Part shown: positions 1 through 6,203 of the stretch, piece after piece
Layout of the letters: each line of letters starts with the position of its first letter
How positions within the stretch are numbered: the first letter of the stretch is position 1
Origin: Methanocalculus sp.
GTDB lineage: Archaea > Halobacteriota > Methanomicrobia > Methanomicrobiales > Methanocorpusculaceae
Reading direction: 5' to 3'
DNA: 11,496 nt
NCBI RefSeq assembly: GCF_030651615.1
Contig: NZ_JAUSCG010000236.1
Coordinates: 1-11,496, forward strand
Translations under genes and position numbers: made by a program
The notes under the pieces: model-generated
Seen by the model: the letters and a program-made list of their open reading frames with translations, nothing else
Database searches by the model: none
What the model was told of the DNA's origin: nothing

Positions 1-1103
1 TCACGACTAACAATGAGATATTCCTTATTTCCTGCTAAAACTAGATTACAAGTGCCATTTTCATCAGTTTTCCCTATATAAACTAATGGATTCCTCTGAT
101 GGCTGACTGCATACACCCCAATGTCGATATTTGAAAGAGGACGATTCGGCTCATTATCGTTGATAGTATCAAATAATACAATAATTGTAACATTTGAAGC
201 AGGAAAACCATGCTCTTTCAAGGTAGATTCTTTGGATCGACTGACTTGTAAATCTGCAATTGAAAAATATAAGTCTGTATAGTTCTCTTTTAAGTGCGTT
301 GCATAATGTTGGTCTTTAACAGGAGAGTTCGATGTTGTATATGTCTTATCAAACACCCACCAATTATCAATGTAATACAATTCAGGAAATGCATGATCTA
401 CACCTTTCATACCAATAACTCTTGTACTTAGACCAGTCACATCACTCACAATAAAAGCAGTTGCTTCCGCAAATTCCTGACAATTACCTTTCTTTTGTGT
501 AAATACTAATTTATTATAGAAATTTTCATCAAAAGAAAAACCAGCAACAAGGGGATTGGAAAAAAAGTACATTGAGGATAATATAATATCATTTTTAAAT
601 AAAACTCTATTTGGCAAATTAACTCCTACTTGCCCATATGTAAAATACATCTCATGAGCATAACTTTGAGTTAGAAGCCATGAGGCATTTAATTCATTAT
701 AATTCCCATGTTCAATAGCTTCGAAATACTCATGTTTGTACTTTTCCATTTCAGATTGGTATGTATATTCAATGTCAACGACAATTATTAATTGAAAGGC
801 AATCCATACAATCAGAAGAAAAACAATAATTAATTCTACATTATTTTGAATTCGATACCTGAGATAAAAGAAATAGAGAGAAGAAAAGACAATAACAATG
901 ATAGCAACAATTAGCAATATCAAATTTTCAAATATATAGTCAAAATATAATGAATTCAATAAAATACCAACACCAAAATACGCAATAATTAAACCATAAC
1001 AAATAGCAGAAACTACATTTATTGTAGATAGTAATTTTATAGAGAAATCTAATAGGCTTATTTTGCTATTAGTTCGATTTTCTTTGTCTTTCAATGAAAC
1101 CAC
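1..1103 (-). CDS. Membrane-anchored transglutaminase-like protein, C-terminus cut by window edge
   Basis: An uninterrupted frame of 367 codons runs from a GTG at 1103 (alternative TTG at 1094) off the left edge, so the C-terminus is missing. The N-terminus has three hydrophobic segments (about residues 24-49, 59-81 and 89-109), followed by a soluble part. Residues 205-255 look like a transglutaminase-like (papain-fold) core: Cys in GNCQEFA (C208), His in VDHAFPEL (H237) and Asp in WWVFDKTY (D252) have the order and spacing of the Cys-His-Asp triad. The end visible here (about 300-367) resembles a beta-sandwich repeat (NPLVYIGKTDENGTC). No Shine-Dalgarno is obvious. The gene is much richer in A and T than anything after 1800, which suggests transfer. 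The exact substrate is unknown; archaeal members may be proteases or cross-linking enzymes acting outside the membrane. Family call fairly sure, start uncertain. Confidence 0.75.
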   Translation of the reverse strand, partial: MVSLKDKENRTNSKISLLDFSIKLLSTINVVSAICYGLIIAYFGVGILLNSLYFDYIFENLILLIVAIIVIVFSSLYFFYLRYRIQNNVELIIVFLLIVWIAFQLIIVVDIEYTYQSEMEKYKHEYFEAIEHGNYNELNASWLLTQSYAHEMYFTYGQVGVNLPNRVLFKNDIILSSMYFFSNPLVAGFSFDENFYNKLVFTQKKGNCQEFAEATAFIVSDVTGLSTRVIGMKGVDHAFPELYYIDNWWVFDKTYTTSNSPVKDQHYATHLKENYTDLYFSIADLQVSRSKESTLKEHGFPASNVTIIVLFDTINDNEPNRPLSNIDIGVYAVSHQRNPLVYIGKTDENGTCNLVLAGNKEYLIVSR

Positions 1104-1141
1104 ACAAAAATTTTATGGATTACTTATTATCGATAGTTCTT

Positions 1142-1650
1142 TGTACACGCTCATTTAATTTTGATCCACTTGGCTCATCTAAAAGTGATCCACCTTACCA
1201 CCAATTTCGTCTTCTCACACATTAATTCTGTGGTGGCTATCGCTGCCGAAAACTGGTGCCAGTCATATTCAGCACAAGTGCTCGATGGGTGATCCGGTCA
1301 AGCAGAGCCGCTGTCAGTGACTTGTCATGGAATACCTTCACCCACTCGGAGAACATCAGGTTCGATGTCACCAATGTACTGGCCGTCTCATACCGTGATG
1401 CAAGCATCTGAAACAGCAGTTCCGCTCCCGCCAGATCAAACGTGATATATCCTAACTCATCAAGAATCAGAAGATCTACACGTTTTAACTGCCGGATAAG
1501 ATACGTTAATCTCCGCTCTTGTTTCGCCTCGACCAGCTCATTCACCAGACCCGCTGTTGTCTTGAAAATCACCCGATAGTTCTGTTCGCATGCCAGGACA
1601 CCAATCGCAATCGCAAGATGGGTCTTTCCCGTCCCGGAATTTCCGACCTC
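1142..1650 (-). mobile_element. IS21-family insertion sequence remnant
   Basis: This is one end of an IS21-type element in minus orientation. The outer end at 1142 reads TGTACACGC inward, the TG...CA style of terminus typical of the family, followed by two imperfect direct repeats. The istB gene is complete at its C-terminus but lacks its N-terminal third, and no istA is present. Recognisable IstB sequence stops at about 1644, and no second terminus is seen before 1799. The right boundary is therefore only approximate. The element cannot move by itself. Confidence 0.7.
1149..1193. repeat. Paired imperfect direct repeats at the IS21 terminus
   Basis: Two 21-bp copies lie at 1149-1169 and 1173-1193 and match at 17 of 21 positions. 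Both begin GCTCAT and end TGATCCAC, at a 24-bp period. IS21-family ends carry such multiple terminal repeats as transposase-binding sites, so this supports the call of a genuine IS end 7 bases outside the first copy. Confidence 0.65.
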
Positions 1651-1719
1651 ATGACTGAGGATGCACGAGTGAAGCCATCTCGCCTTTACCCGGTTTTTGA
1701 AGATTGACAGATACCCCAC
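1237..1719 (-). pseudogene. istB: Truncated istB, IS21 ATP-binding transposition helper
   Basis: IstB is the AAA+ partner of the IS21 transposase IstA. In the 160-codon open frame, residues 26-33 (GNSGTGKT) form the Walker A loop, LLILDELGY (83-91, D87 E88) is Walker B, LVTSN (116-120) fits sensor 1, and LLDRITHRALVLNMTGTSFR is a normal IstB C-terminus ending in TAG. Family members are about 240-260 residues with Walker A near residue 100, so roughly 80 N-terminal residues are missing. The 20-odd residues before Walker A do not look like IstB and probably come from flanking DNA after a deletion. With no istA and no N-terminal domain it should be inactive in transposition, although the ATPase core is uninterrupted. 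Confidence 0.8.
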
Positions 1720-1752
1720 CTATCCTCATCCAACTCACCAACCCATCCAACC

Positions 1753-1797
1753 CATAGAACAATCATTTTATACATAGAACGATAATTCATTATATCG
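1753..1797. promoter_or_regulatory. TATA box with tandem CATAGAAC sites before the MNT/HEPN operon
   Basis: CATAGAAC occurs at 1753-1760 and again at 1773-1780, exactly 20 bp apart (two helical turns). Between them lies TTTTATA (1766-1772), 27-33 bases before the ATG at 1799, the position expected for a TATA box of a leaderless archaeal transcript. An imperfect palindrome with arms CGATA/TATCG (1780-1797) follows. Since the first gene encodes a winged-helix protein, these repeats are candidate sites for autoregulation (inference). Confidence 0.45.
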
Positions 1798-1798
1798 A

Positions 1799-2461
1799 AT
1801 GATACCCGAGTTCAACACCTTTGCCGGCAACAAAATCCTCCAATGGCTTCTGATGAATCCTGATTCCAGGTTCCACATCAATGAGCTGGCCCGGGAGCTG
1901 GGCATCTCTCCATCAACAGTATTACGATATGCCAACGTATTCCAGGAGGCCGGGATTGTCACCATAGAGAAGACCGGAACCGCCCACCAGATCATCCTCA
2001 GTAACGAAAAGCCAGTTGTAAAGGAATTAAAAAAGTGTGCCATACTCCTTCTGCTGAATGAATACGATATCGAGGAGATAGCCGGGGACATTACAGATCG
2101 AACCGGGGAGATGTCTGAAGAGATCACCGGAAGAAATGAAACGAATGTTGTTGCAGAAAATGGTGAATCCACCTATGCAGTATCAGGTCACAAGGGATCT
2201 CCGAATATAATATCGGTTGCACTGTACGGGAGTGCTGCATCAGGCACCTTCAATGATGCGAGCGATCTGGATATCCTGATCATTGGTGAAGCCGACCATG
2301 TGGATAAGGATAAGATCCTCAGTATTCAGGAGAAGATTGGAAAACCAATACAGCTCACCGTAATTCCCTGGCATAGATTTGAAAGGAAGAAAAAAGAAGG
2401 CGACCCTTTTGTAAAAAGCGTTCTTGAAAACCACATACTTCTCTTTGGGGCAGAATTATGA
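1799..2461 (+). CDS. Winged-helix protein with minimal nucleotidyltransferase (MNT) domain, probable antitoxin
   Basis: The 220-residue protein has two parts. Residues 8-70 form a winged helix-turn-helix (INELARELGISPSTVLRYANVFQEAG contains the recognition helix). Residues 138-218 are a MntA-like minimal nucleotidyltransferase with G144-S145, ten residues, then D156-x-D158: the GSX10DXD signature of antitoxins that add AMP to a HEPN partner. The third carboxylate common in polymerase-beta folds is not evident in the following strand (IQLTVIPW). Residues 95-135 are a polar, probably flexible linker. The gene overlaps the next by four bases (ATGA), so the two are translated together. No Shine-Dalgarno precedes the ATG, fitting a leaderless message. 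Expected role: neutralise the HEPN protein by AMP transfer and/or repress the operon. Domain assignment firm; antitoxin role inferred from context. Confidence 0.85.
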   Translation: MIPEFNTFAGNKILQWLLMNPDSRFHINELARELGISPSTVLRYANVFQEAGIVTIEKTGTAHQIILSNEKPVVKELKKCAILLLLNEYDIEEIAGDITDRTGEMSEEITGRNETNVVAENGESTYAVSGHKGSPNIISVALYGSAASGTFNDASDLDILIIGEADHVDKDKILSIQEKIGKPIQLTVIPWHRFERKKKEGDPFVKSVLENHILLFGAEL

Positions 2462-2874
2462 AATTTGAGGAGTGCCTCGCAAAAGGGCTGATCAGGAAGG
2501 ATGAATCGGCGAAAGGGAGGGTGATTACATCCATTGAGTCATCAAGGCGATTCCTGAATGCAGCGAAAAAGAATCTCGATATCGATGAACCTGAGATGGC
2601 AGAGATTGCTGCATATAATAGTGCATTCCATAGTGCGAGATCGATACTCTTCACCATGGGATATATCGAGCGAAGCCATACATGCCTGATAACTGCATTG
2701 AAAGTTCTCTCCTCAAACGCTGAGTTGCTGTCATTACTGAAGACATTCGACAAACTCAGGCTCTCAAGGCATAATATACAATATGGAGGATCTCTGACCG
2801 GATTGGAAGAAGCATCTTATTCTGTGGAATTTGCCGAGGAATTTTTGATATTTATTGAGAATAACCACCCATAA
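2458..2874 (+). CDS. HEPN-domain protein, probable toxin partner of the MNT protein
   Basis: A 138-residue mostly helical protein of the HEPN (UPF0332-like) type. Residues 25-70 carry the helix with AAYNSAFHSARSILFTMGY, the usual 'YxAxFxxARxxL' pattern of the family, and residues 100-110 hold R101-L-S-R-H105-N-I-Q-Y109, the conserved region after the third helix. Classical HEPN RNases use RX4-6H; here R101 and H105 are separated by three residues, closer to the R..A/H..Y form of UPF0332 proteins, so RNase activity is plausible but not guaranteed. Its ATG lies inside the stop region of the upstream MNT gene, the standard arrangement of MNT-HEPN toxin-antitoxin pairs. It ends 24 bases from the tRNA-Ala 3' end on the opposite strand. 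Confidence 0.8.
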   Translation: MKFEECLAKGLIRKDESAKGRVITSIESSRRFLNAAKKNLDIDEPEMAEIAAYNSAFHSARSILFTMGYIERSHTCLITALKVLSSNAELLSLLKTFDKLRLSRHNIQYGGSLTGLEEASYSVEFAEEFLIFIENNHP

Positions 2875-2875
2875 T

Positions 2876-2898
2876 ACAAAAAAACACAAAACCAAAAA
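2876..2898 (-). terminator. T-rich terminator after tRNA-Ala
   Basis: Read on the minus strand, the tRNA is followed directly by TTTTT (2898-2894) and then TTTTTTT (2884-2878). Archaeal RNA polymerase terminates at such T-runs without needing a hairpin. Read on the plus strand the stretch is A-rich and would not terminate the HEPN operon. Confidence 0.6.
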
Positions 2899-2970
2899 TG
2901 GACCGAGCGGGAATTGAACCCGCGGCCTCTACCATGCCAAGGTAGCGATCTACCCCTGATCTATCGGCCC
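2899..2970 (-). tRNA. tRNA-Ala (anticodon GGC)
   Basis: The 72-nt minus-strand sequence folds as a full cloverleaf: 7-bp acceptor stem GGGCCGA/TCGGTCC, D stem GATC/GATC, anticodon stem CTACC/GGTAG with loop TTGGCAT, and T stem GCGGG/CCCGC with loop TTCAATT. The anticodon GGC lies at 2936-2938 and reads GCC/GCU. The acceptor stem contains the G3-U70 wobble pair that marks alanine tRNAs. The discriminator is A, and CCA is not encoded, so it must be added enzymatically. A possible TATA box (CTATTTATG, 3015-3023 on the minus strand) lies about 45-53 bases upstream, implying a leader of roughly 20 nt. There is no intron. Confidence 0.97.
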
Positions 2971-3046
2971 AGTGACAATAAAGCTCACTGACCTTACACT
3001 ATTCGCAGGCGTCGCATAAATAGATTGTTTATCGTCTCCCAAAACC

Positions 3047-3083
3047 CGGCCCCCACCCCCCCTTGACCCGGGAGAGGGGGCCG
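3047..3083 (-). terminator. GC-rich hairpin after pncB, possible terminator
   Basis: CGGCCCCC (3047-3054) and GGGGGCCG (3076-3083) are perfectly complementary, with further C and G runs inside the loop. It lies 16 bases beyond the pncB stop on the minus strand, followed there by GGGTTTTGGG. The T-run is short, so it may equally be an mRNA-end stabiliser. Confidence 0.4.
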
Positions 3084-3098
3084 CCCCAGAGCCCCTGT

Positions 3099-4262
3099 CT
3101 AGCCCTGCGAGAGAGCCGGGCCCCGGTAGTTCTTCATCTCTTCGCATGCCCGCCGCCGAGATTCAGAGAGATCGACTGAGCATACGCACTCTCCATCCCG
3201 AATATATACGCAAAGCAACGGGGCCGCCCCTGCTCCGGCAGCATCTCCGGGTCCGGCAGGCGGCACCTCTTCTATCGGAAGTGTGACCCGTCTGCCGCCC
3301 GGGAGCCGCCAGACCTGCTTAGCACCACTGCGGCGGCCCCGTTTGGCGATCTTTCTGCCGTCTTTCTCAACGGTATCCAGTGAGAAGTCAACAACGGGGG
3401 CATTCGCAATGGCGCCGCCGACCCCGAAGGCATCGACGACATCGCGGAGGGCGGCGACATCGGCTGCGGTGACACCGCCGGAGAGGAAGATCCGGACGTC
3501 GCGGTAGCCATGGGTGTCAAGCTCCCACCGGACCTCCCCGATGATCGATCGGATATCACCACGGCGGGACCGGGGTGTATCGAGCCGGACCGCCGAGCAG
3601 CCGATCCGGGCGGCGGCGAGGGCCTCGGCCTTCTCATCTGAGAGCGTATCGCAGAGCATGATCCTGGGCACATCGGGATCGGCATACTCAGCATATGCCG
3701 CCCACGCCGATTCCGGGGTATCAAAGGAGAGGACGAAGGCGTGGGGCATCGTTCCTGCAAGCGGAATCCCGGCGGGGGCGGCCGTATTGCTCACCCCAGC
3801 AACACCCCCGATCCAGGCGGACCGCTCGATCATCGGTGCAATCGCCGGGTGCTGGCGGCGTGATCCAAACGAGAAGACGGGCCGCCCGCAAGCTACAGAG
3901 ACAACATGGGCCGCAGCGGTCGCTATACCCGATGCATGGCAGATGAGGCCGAGCAGTGCCGTCTCGTATCGTGCAAAATCACGGTACCGGCCGGCAATCG
4001 TCATCACCGGCTCGCCTTCATAAAAGATCGACCCTTCCGGCATCGCAGTGACCGTGACCGGGAGGCCGGAGAGGAGTTCAAGCACCGAATCGAGGCCGGC
4101 AAAGATTCCAAAGCCGAGCGGAAGCGATGCAACCGAGACCTCCATCAGAACAGACGGGTTCACACCCGCCTTCTCAAGCACCGCTTCGCAACGGGGGAAG
4201 TAGATATCGGTACATCCGCCGCTCTGTATCAGATCTGGATCAAGACTCCCAAACCGGCTCAT
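3099..4262 (-). CDS. pncB: Nicotinate phosphoribosyltransferase (archaeal type)
   Basis: This enzyme joins nicotinate to PRPP to form nicotinate mononucleotide in the cytoplasm, the entry step of the Preiss-Handler NAD salvage route. Starting at the ATG at 4262 it has 387 residues. CTDIYFPRCEAVL (16-29) is the typical N-terminal motif of archaeal NAPRTs. SFGSRRQHPAI (131-141) carries the conserved R-R-x-H segment including the histidine phosphorylated in this family. IGGVAGVSNT (151-160) and GTMPHAFVLSF (170-180) are further family blocks, and FLSGGV...DAFGVGGAI near the C-terminal third is the barrel phosphate-binding region. A GTG at 4328 would add 22 residues (HSRHHSSQSFYRF) that look unlike family members, so the internal ATG is preferred. 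The C-terminus is rich in Gly, Ala and Arg. The gene follows the small hicB-like gene in the same direction and may share its transcript. Confidence 0.92.
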   Translation of the reverse strand: MSRFGSLDPDLIQSGGCTDIYFPRCEAVLEKAGVNPSVLMEVSVASLPLGFGIFAGLDSVLELLSGLPVTVTAMPEGSIFYEGEPVMTIAGRYRDFARYETALLGLICHASGIATAAAHVVSVACGRPVFSFGSRRQHPAIAPMIERSAWIGGVAGVSNTAAPAGIPLAGTMPHAFVLSFDTPESAWAAYAEYADPDVPRIMLCDTLSDEKAEALAAARIGCSAVRLDTPRSRRGDIRSIIGEVRWELDTHGYRDVRIFLSGGVTAADVAALRDVVDAFGVGGAIANAPVVDFSLDTVEKDGRKIAKRGRRSGAKQVWRLPGGRRVTLPIEEVPPAGPGDAAGAGAAPLLCVYIRDGECVCSVDLSESRRRACEEMKNYRGPALSQG

Positions 4263-4379
4263 GAAAGTATAGATGAACGCGAATCGATAGAAAGATTGCG
4301 AAGAGTGATGGCGAGAGTGAGAGAACACAGAGAGAGGGAAGAGGATGACGATCTGCCGGTTCCAAGAGAGATGATTGAG

Positions 4380-4547
4380 TCAACCACTATCTTCTGCCGT
4401 GAATTCATCAAGGTACAATAAGGTTGCTTCCCTGAGATTTGCTATGGCTTCTTCGATTGTGACTCCCTGGCTCACCGTTCCGACCTCCGGGCACTCCGCG
4501 ACATACATATCATCATCCTTACAGAGCACTGTCGTGAACGCCTTCAT
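4380..4547 (-). CDS. HicB-like small protein, orphan antitoxin-type domain
   Basis: The frame from ATG 4547 to TGA 4380 encodes 55 residues: MKAFTTVLCKDDDMYVAECP, then EVGTVSQGVTIEEAIANLRE, then ATLLYLDEFTAEDSG. The pattern 'D-xYVAxCPE-x4-SQG-x-TxEEAIxNLxEAxxLYL' is that of HicB-family antitoxins (partial RNase H-like fold). The usual 10-15 extra C-terminal residues and any DNA-binding tail are absent. GAGTGAT lies 5 bases before the ATG and matches part of the archaeal anti-Shine-Dalgarno. No hicA (a short double-stranded RNA-binding-like toxin) is found on either side: pncB lies downstream and the divergent fic gene upstream. It could be a free-standing regulatory or accessory protein, a solitary antitoxin left after loss of hicA, or a partner of fic. 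Confidence 0.75.
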   Translation of the reverse strand: MKAFTTVLCKDDDMYVAECPEVGTVSQGVTIEEAIANLREATLLYLDEFTAEDSG

Positions 4548-4658
4548 GATAATCACTCTGCATTATCTCACTACCAGATGATAAGAGTCTCCACTGTTTA
4601 ATTACAAAGAGGACTGTTTCTCTTCAGATAGGGAACTGATTCCGATCATCACCGCCCC

Positions 4659-4678
4659 AACTACTAACAACTACTAAT
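4659..4678. repeat. Tandem AACTACTAA repeats between hicB-like gene and fic
   Basis: Two adjacent 10-bp units, AACTACTAAC (4659-4668) and AACTACTAAT (4669-4678), lie head to tail. The same CTACTAA core returns in the fic promoter palindrome, which suggests a common binding protein covering both ends of the divergent intergenic region. Confidence 0.55.
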
Positions 4679-4686
4679 CACCGCCA

Positions 4687-4751
4687 AATTAGTATTTACC
4701 TGCCCTCACCCAAACCGAGAGAGCCATCGCAAATACCAATAAATACTAATT
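4687..4751. repeat. 12-bp inverted repeat flanking the hicB-fic intergenic centre
   Basis: AATTAGTATTTA (4687-4698) and its exact reverse complement TAAATACTAATT (4740-4751) are separated by 41 bp. The right arm overlaps the likely fic TATA box; the left arm read on the minus strand would be an equivalent TAAATACTAA box pointing toward the hicB-like gene, though with a leader of more than 100 nt. Either a pair of divergent promoters or a looping operator would fit. Confidence 0.55.
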
Positions 4752-4768
4752 ACTACTAAATTAGTAGT
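4738..4768 (+). promoter_or_regulatory. fic promoter with palindromic operator
   Basis: A TATA-like AATAAATACT begins at 4738. Its expected transcription start is near 4765-4770, about 20 bases before the fic ATG. The perfect palindrome ACTACTAA-A-TTAGTAGT (4752-4768) sits exactly between the TATA box and that start, so a bound protein would block initiation. AGGA at 4773-4776 is a weak Shine-Dalgarno candidate. The C-terminal winged helix of the fic product is an obvious candidate ligand (inference). Confidence 0.55.
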
Positions 4769-4786
4769 TGGCAGGAACAGTACACA

Positions 4787-6121
4787 ATGAAAAAACTTCA
4801 AAACCCCCCTCCGGAGAGTGCTTCGCCATCATCCCGAAATGCCGCAGCCATCGGCGGGGATGAAGAGATCCAGAACGAGGTGCGTGAATATAACCGCAGG
4901 TACCTCTCATGGGACGAATTAATTCACAGGGTACCTGACCAGAAGAGGAGAGAACACATCTGGCACCTGATGAAGACTCACCGGAGGCTCCGGTACGAGA
5001 CGATCCCCTATCCCCTGCTCACGCTCATCTACTCCCTCACTCCCGAGATCGCAAAGAACCTGCATACCTATGACCGGTACCTCTCCGGCACACTCAGGAT
5101 CAATAAGAGAGAGATCCGTCTTGAAAAATCCTATATCATCAATTCGATGATGGAAGAGGCGATCGCATCAAGTATCCTTGAAGGAGCCGTGACGACCCGG
5201 AAGAAGGCTCAGGAGCTGTTGATCTCAAAGAGAAAGCCAAAAAGCACCGATGAGCAGATGGTGATCAACAACTATGAGGCGATGCAGTATATCCTTACAC
5301 AGAAGGATGAGCCTATCTCCCGGGAAATGATCTGCGACATTCAGGAGATCGTCACCAACAAAACCATCAATCAAAAGGAGGTCGGAGTATTCCGGGACAA
5401 CAACGAGATCGTCGTAGTCGATGCCCTCACCGGAGAAATCCAGCATACACCCCCCGACCACCAGAAGATCGAAGAGATGATCGCAGCCTTCTGCCGGTTT
5501 GCAAATGAGGATGATGACGAATCAGGAAAAACGGCCATTACCTCCATCCACCCGATCATCAAGGGGATCATCCTCCACTATCTCATCGGGTATATCCACC
5601 CGTTTGCAGATGGCAACGGGAGGACCGCGAGAACCATCTTCTATTGGTATGTCCTCTCAAGGGGGTACTGGCTCTTTGAATATATGGCGATCTCACGGGC
5701 CATCCAGAGATCAAAAAAGCGCTACTCACTCGCCTATCTGCATACCAGATACGATGAGATGGATCTGACCTACTTCATCAACTACACTATATCCTGTATC
5801 AACGAAGCCCTCCAGGATCTGCTCAGCTATATTGAAGAGAAGCAGTCAGAACAGAAGAGGGCCCGAACCATCAGCCGGAAGGTCCCGGGGATCAATGAGC
5901 GGCAGGCAGATATCCTCCGCACCATGATGGAGCAGGGCGACGAATATTTCTCCATCCGCCAGATCATGCAGATGCATGCCGTCGTCTACGAGACCGCAAG
6001 AACAGACCTGCTCACGCTCGTGGAGAGAGGATTTATCCGGAAAACAAAGAGAGGAAAGGCATTCGCCTTCATCTTCAATGAGGAGAGCGGCCTTCTGAAA
6101 GGAAACGATCAAAGGAATTGA
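4787..6121 (+). CDS. Fic-domain AMP-transferase, class II, with C-terminal winged helix
   Basis: Fic enzymes transfer AMP from ATP onto hydroxyl side chains of target proteins. The 444-residue product carries the complete active-site motif HPFADGNGRTAR (H271 catalytic, D275, R279, R282). A flap-like strand, EVGVFRDNNEIVVV, covers 198-211 and positions the target. Upstream, SSILEG (128-133) matches the inhibitory helix (S/T)xxxE(G/N), with E132 placed to block ATP binding, so this is a self-inhibited class II enzyme. Residues 114-140 fit the Fic N-terminal domain (EEAIASSILEGAVTT). Residues 368-432 form a winged helix, suggesting DNA binding and autoregulation. The first 30 residues are polar and Pro/Ser-rich. 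Nothing is truncated. It is transcribed divergently from the hicB-like gene across a repeat-rich spacer. Targets cannot be inferred from sequence. Confidence 0.92.
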   Translation: MKKLQNPPPESASPSSRNAAAIGGDEEIQNEVREYNRRYLSWDELIHRVPDQKRREHIWHLMKTHRRLRYETIPYPLLTLIYSLTPEIAKNLHTYDRYLSGTLRINKREIRLEKSYIINSMMEEAIASSILEGAVTTRKKAQELLISKRKPKSTDEQMVINNYEAMQYILTQKDEPISREMICDIQEIVTNKTINQKEVGVFRDNNEIVVVDALTGEIQHTPPDHQKIEEMIAAFCRFANEDDDESGKTAITSIHPIIKGIILHYLIGYIHPFADGNGRTARTIFYWYVLSRGYWLFEYMAISRAIQRSKKRYSLAYLHTRYDEMDLTYFINYTISCINEALQDLLSYIEEKQSEQKRARTISRKVPGINERQADILRTMMEQGDEYFSIRQIMQMHAVVYETARTDLLTLVERGFIRKTKRGKAFAFIFNEESGLLKGNDQRN

Positions 6122-6152
6122 TCACAGCATCTGCTGACAGGAGAAAACGGCC

Positions 6153-6203
6153 CTGAAAGGAACACTCGACAAAGAGGCTGATGCAGTGTATATGCAGCTG
6201 TAA
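6153..6203 (+). pseudogene. Fragment resembling the N-terminus of a DUF2283 protein
   Basis: The frame LKGTLDKEADAVYMQL followed by TAA resembles the start of DUF2283 proteins, whose hallmark is 'YDxEADAxYIxL'. There is no ATG, GTG or TTG start in a suitable position (only CTG at 6153), and a stop codon occurs exactly where the conserved core continues in intact members. Past the stop, the same frame reads DTPKDSEVFK, loosely similar to the next family block. It is best seen as a decayed gene scrap between fic and the GNAT gene; the match is short. Confidence 0.3.

Noticed and set aside
3283..4421. Several long plus-strand open frames opposite pncB, including one ending RVMARVREHREREEDDD
   Set aside because: They are antisense to a well-supported pncB and HicB-like gene, have Ser/Arg/Pro-rich compositions typical of GC-rich antisense frames, and show no family signature.
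4375..4581. Plus-strand 68-codon frame between pncB and fic
   Set aside because: It is the antisense of the HicB-like gene, which has a clear family pattern on the minus strand.
1799..6121. A combined adenylylation island made of MNT and Fic enzymes around pncB
   Set aside because: Both families transfer AMP, but the tRNA, opposite gene directions and separate promoters give no sign of one functional unit.
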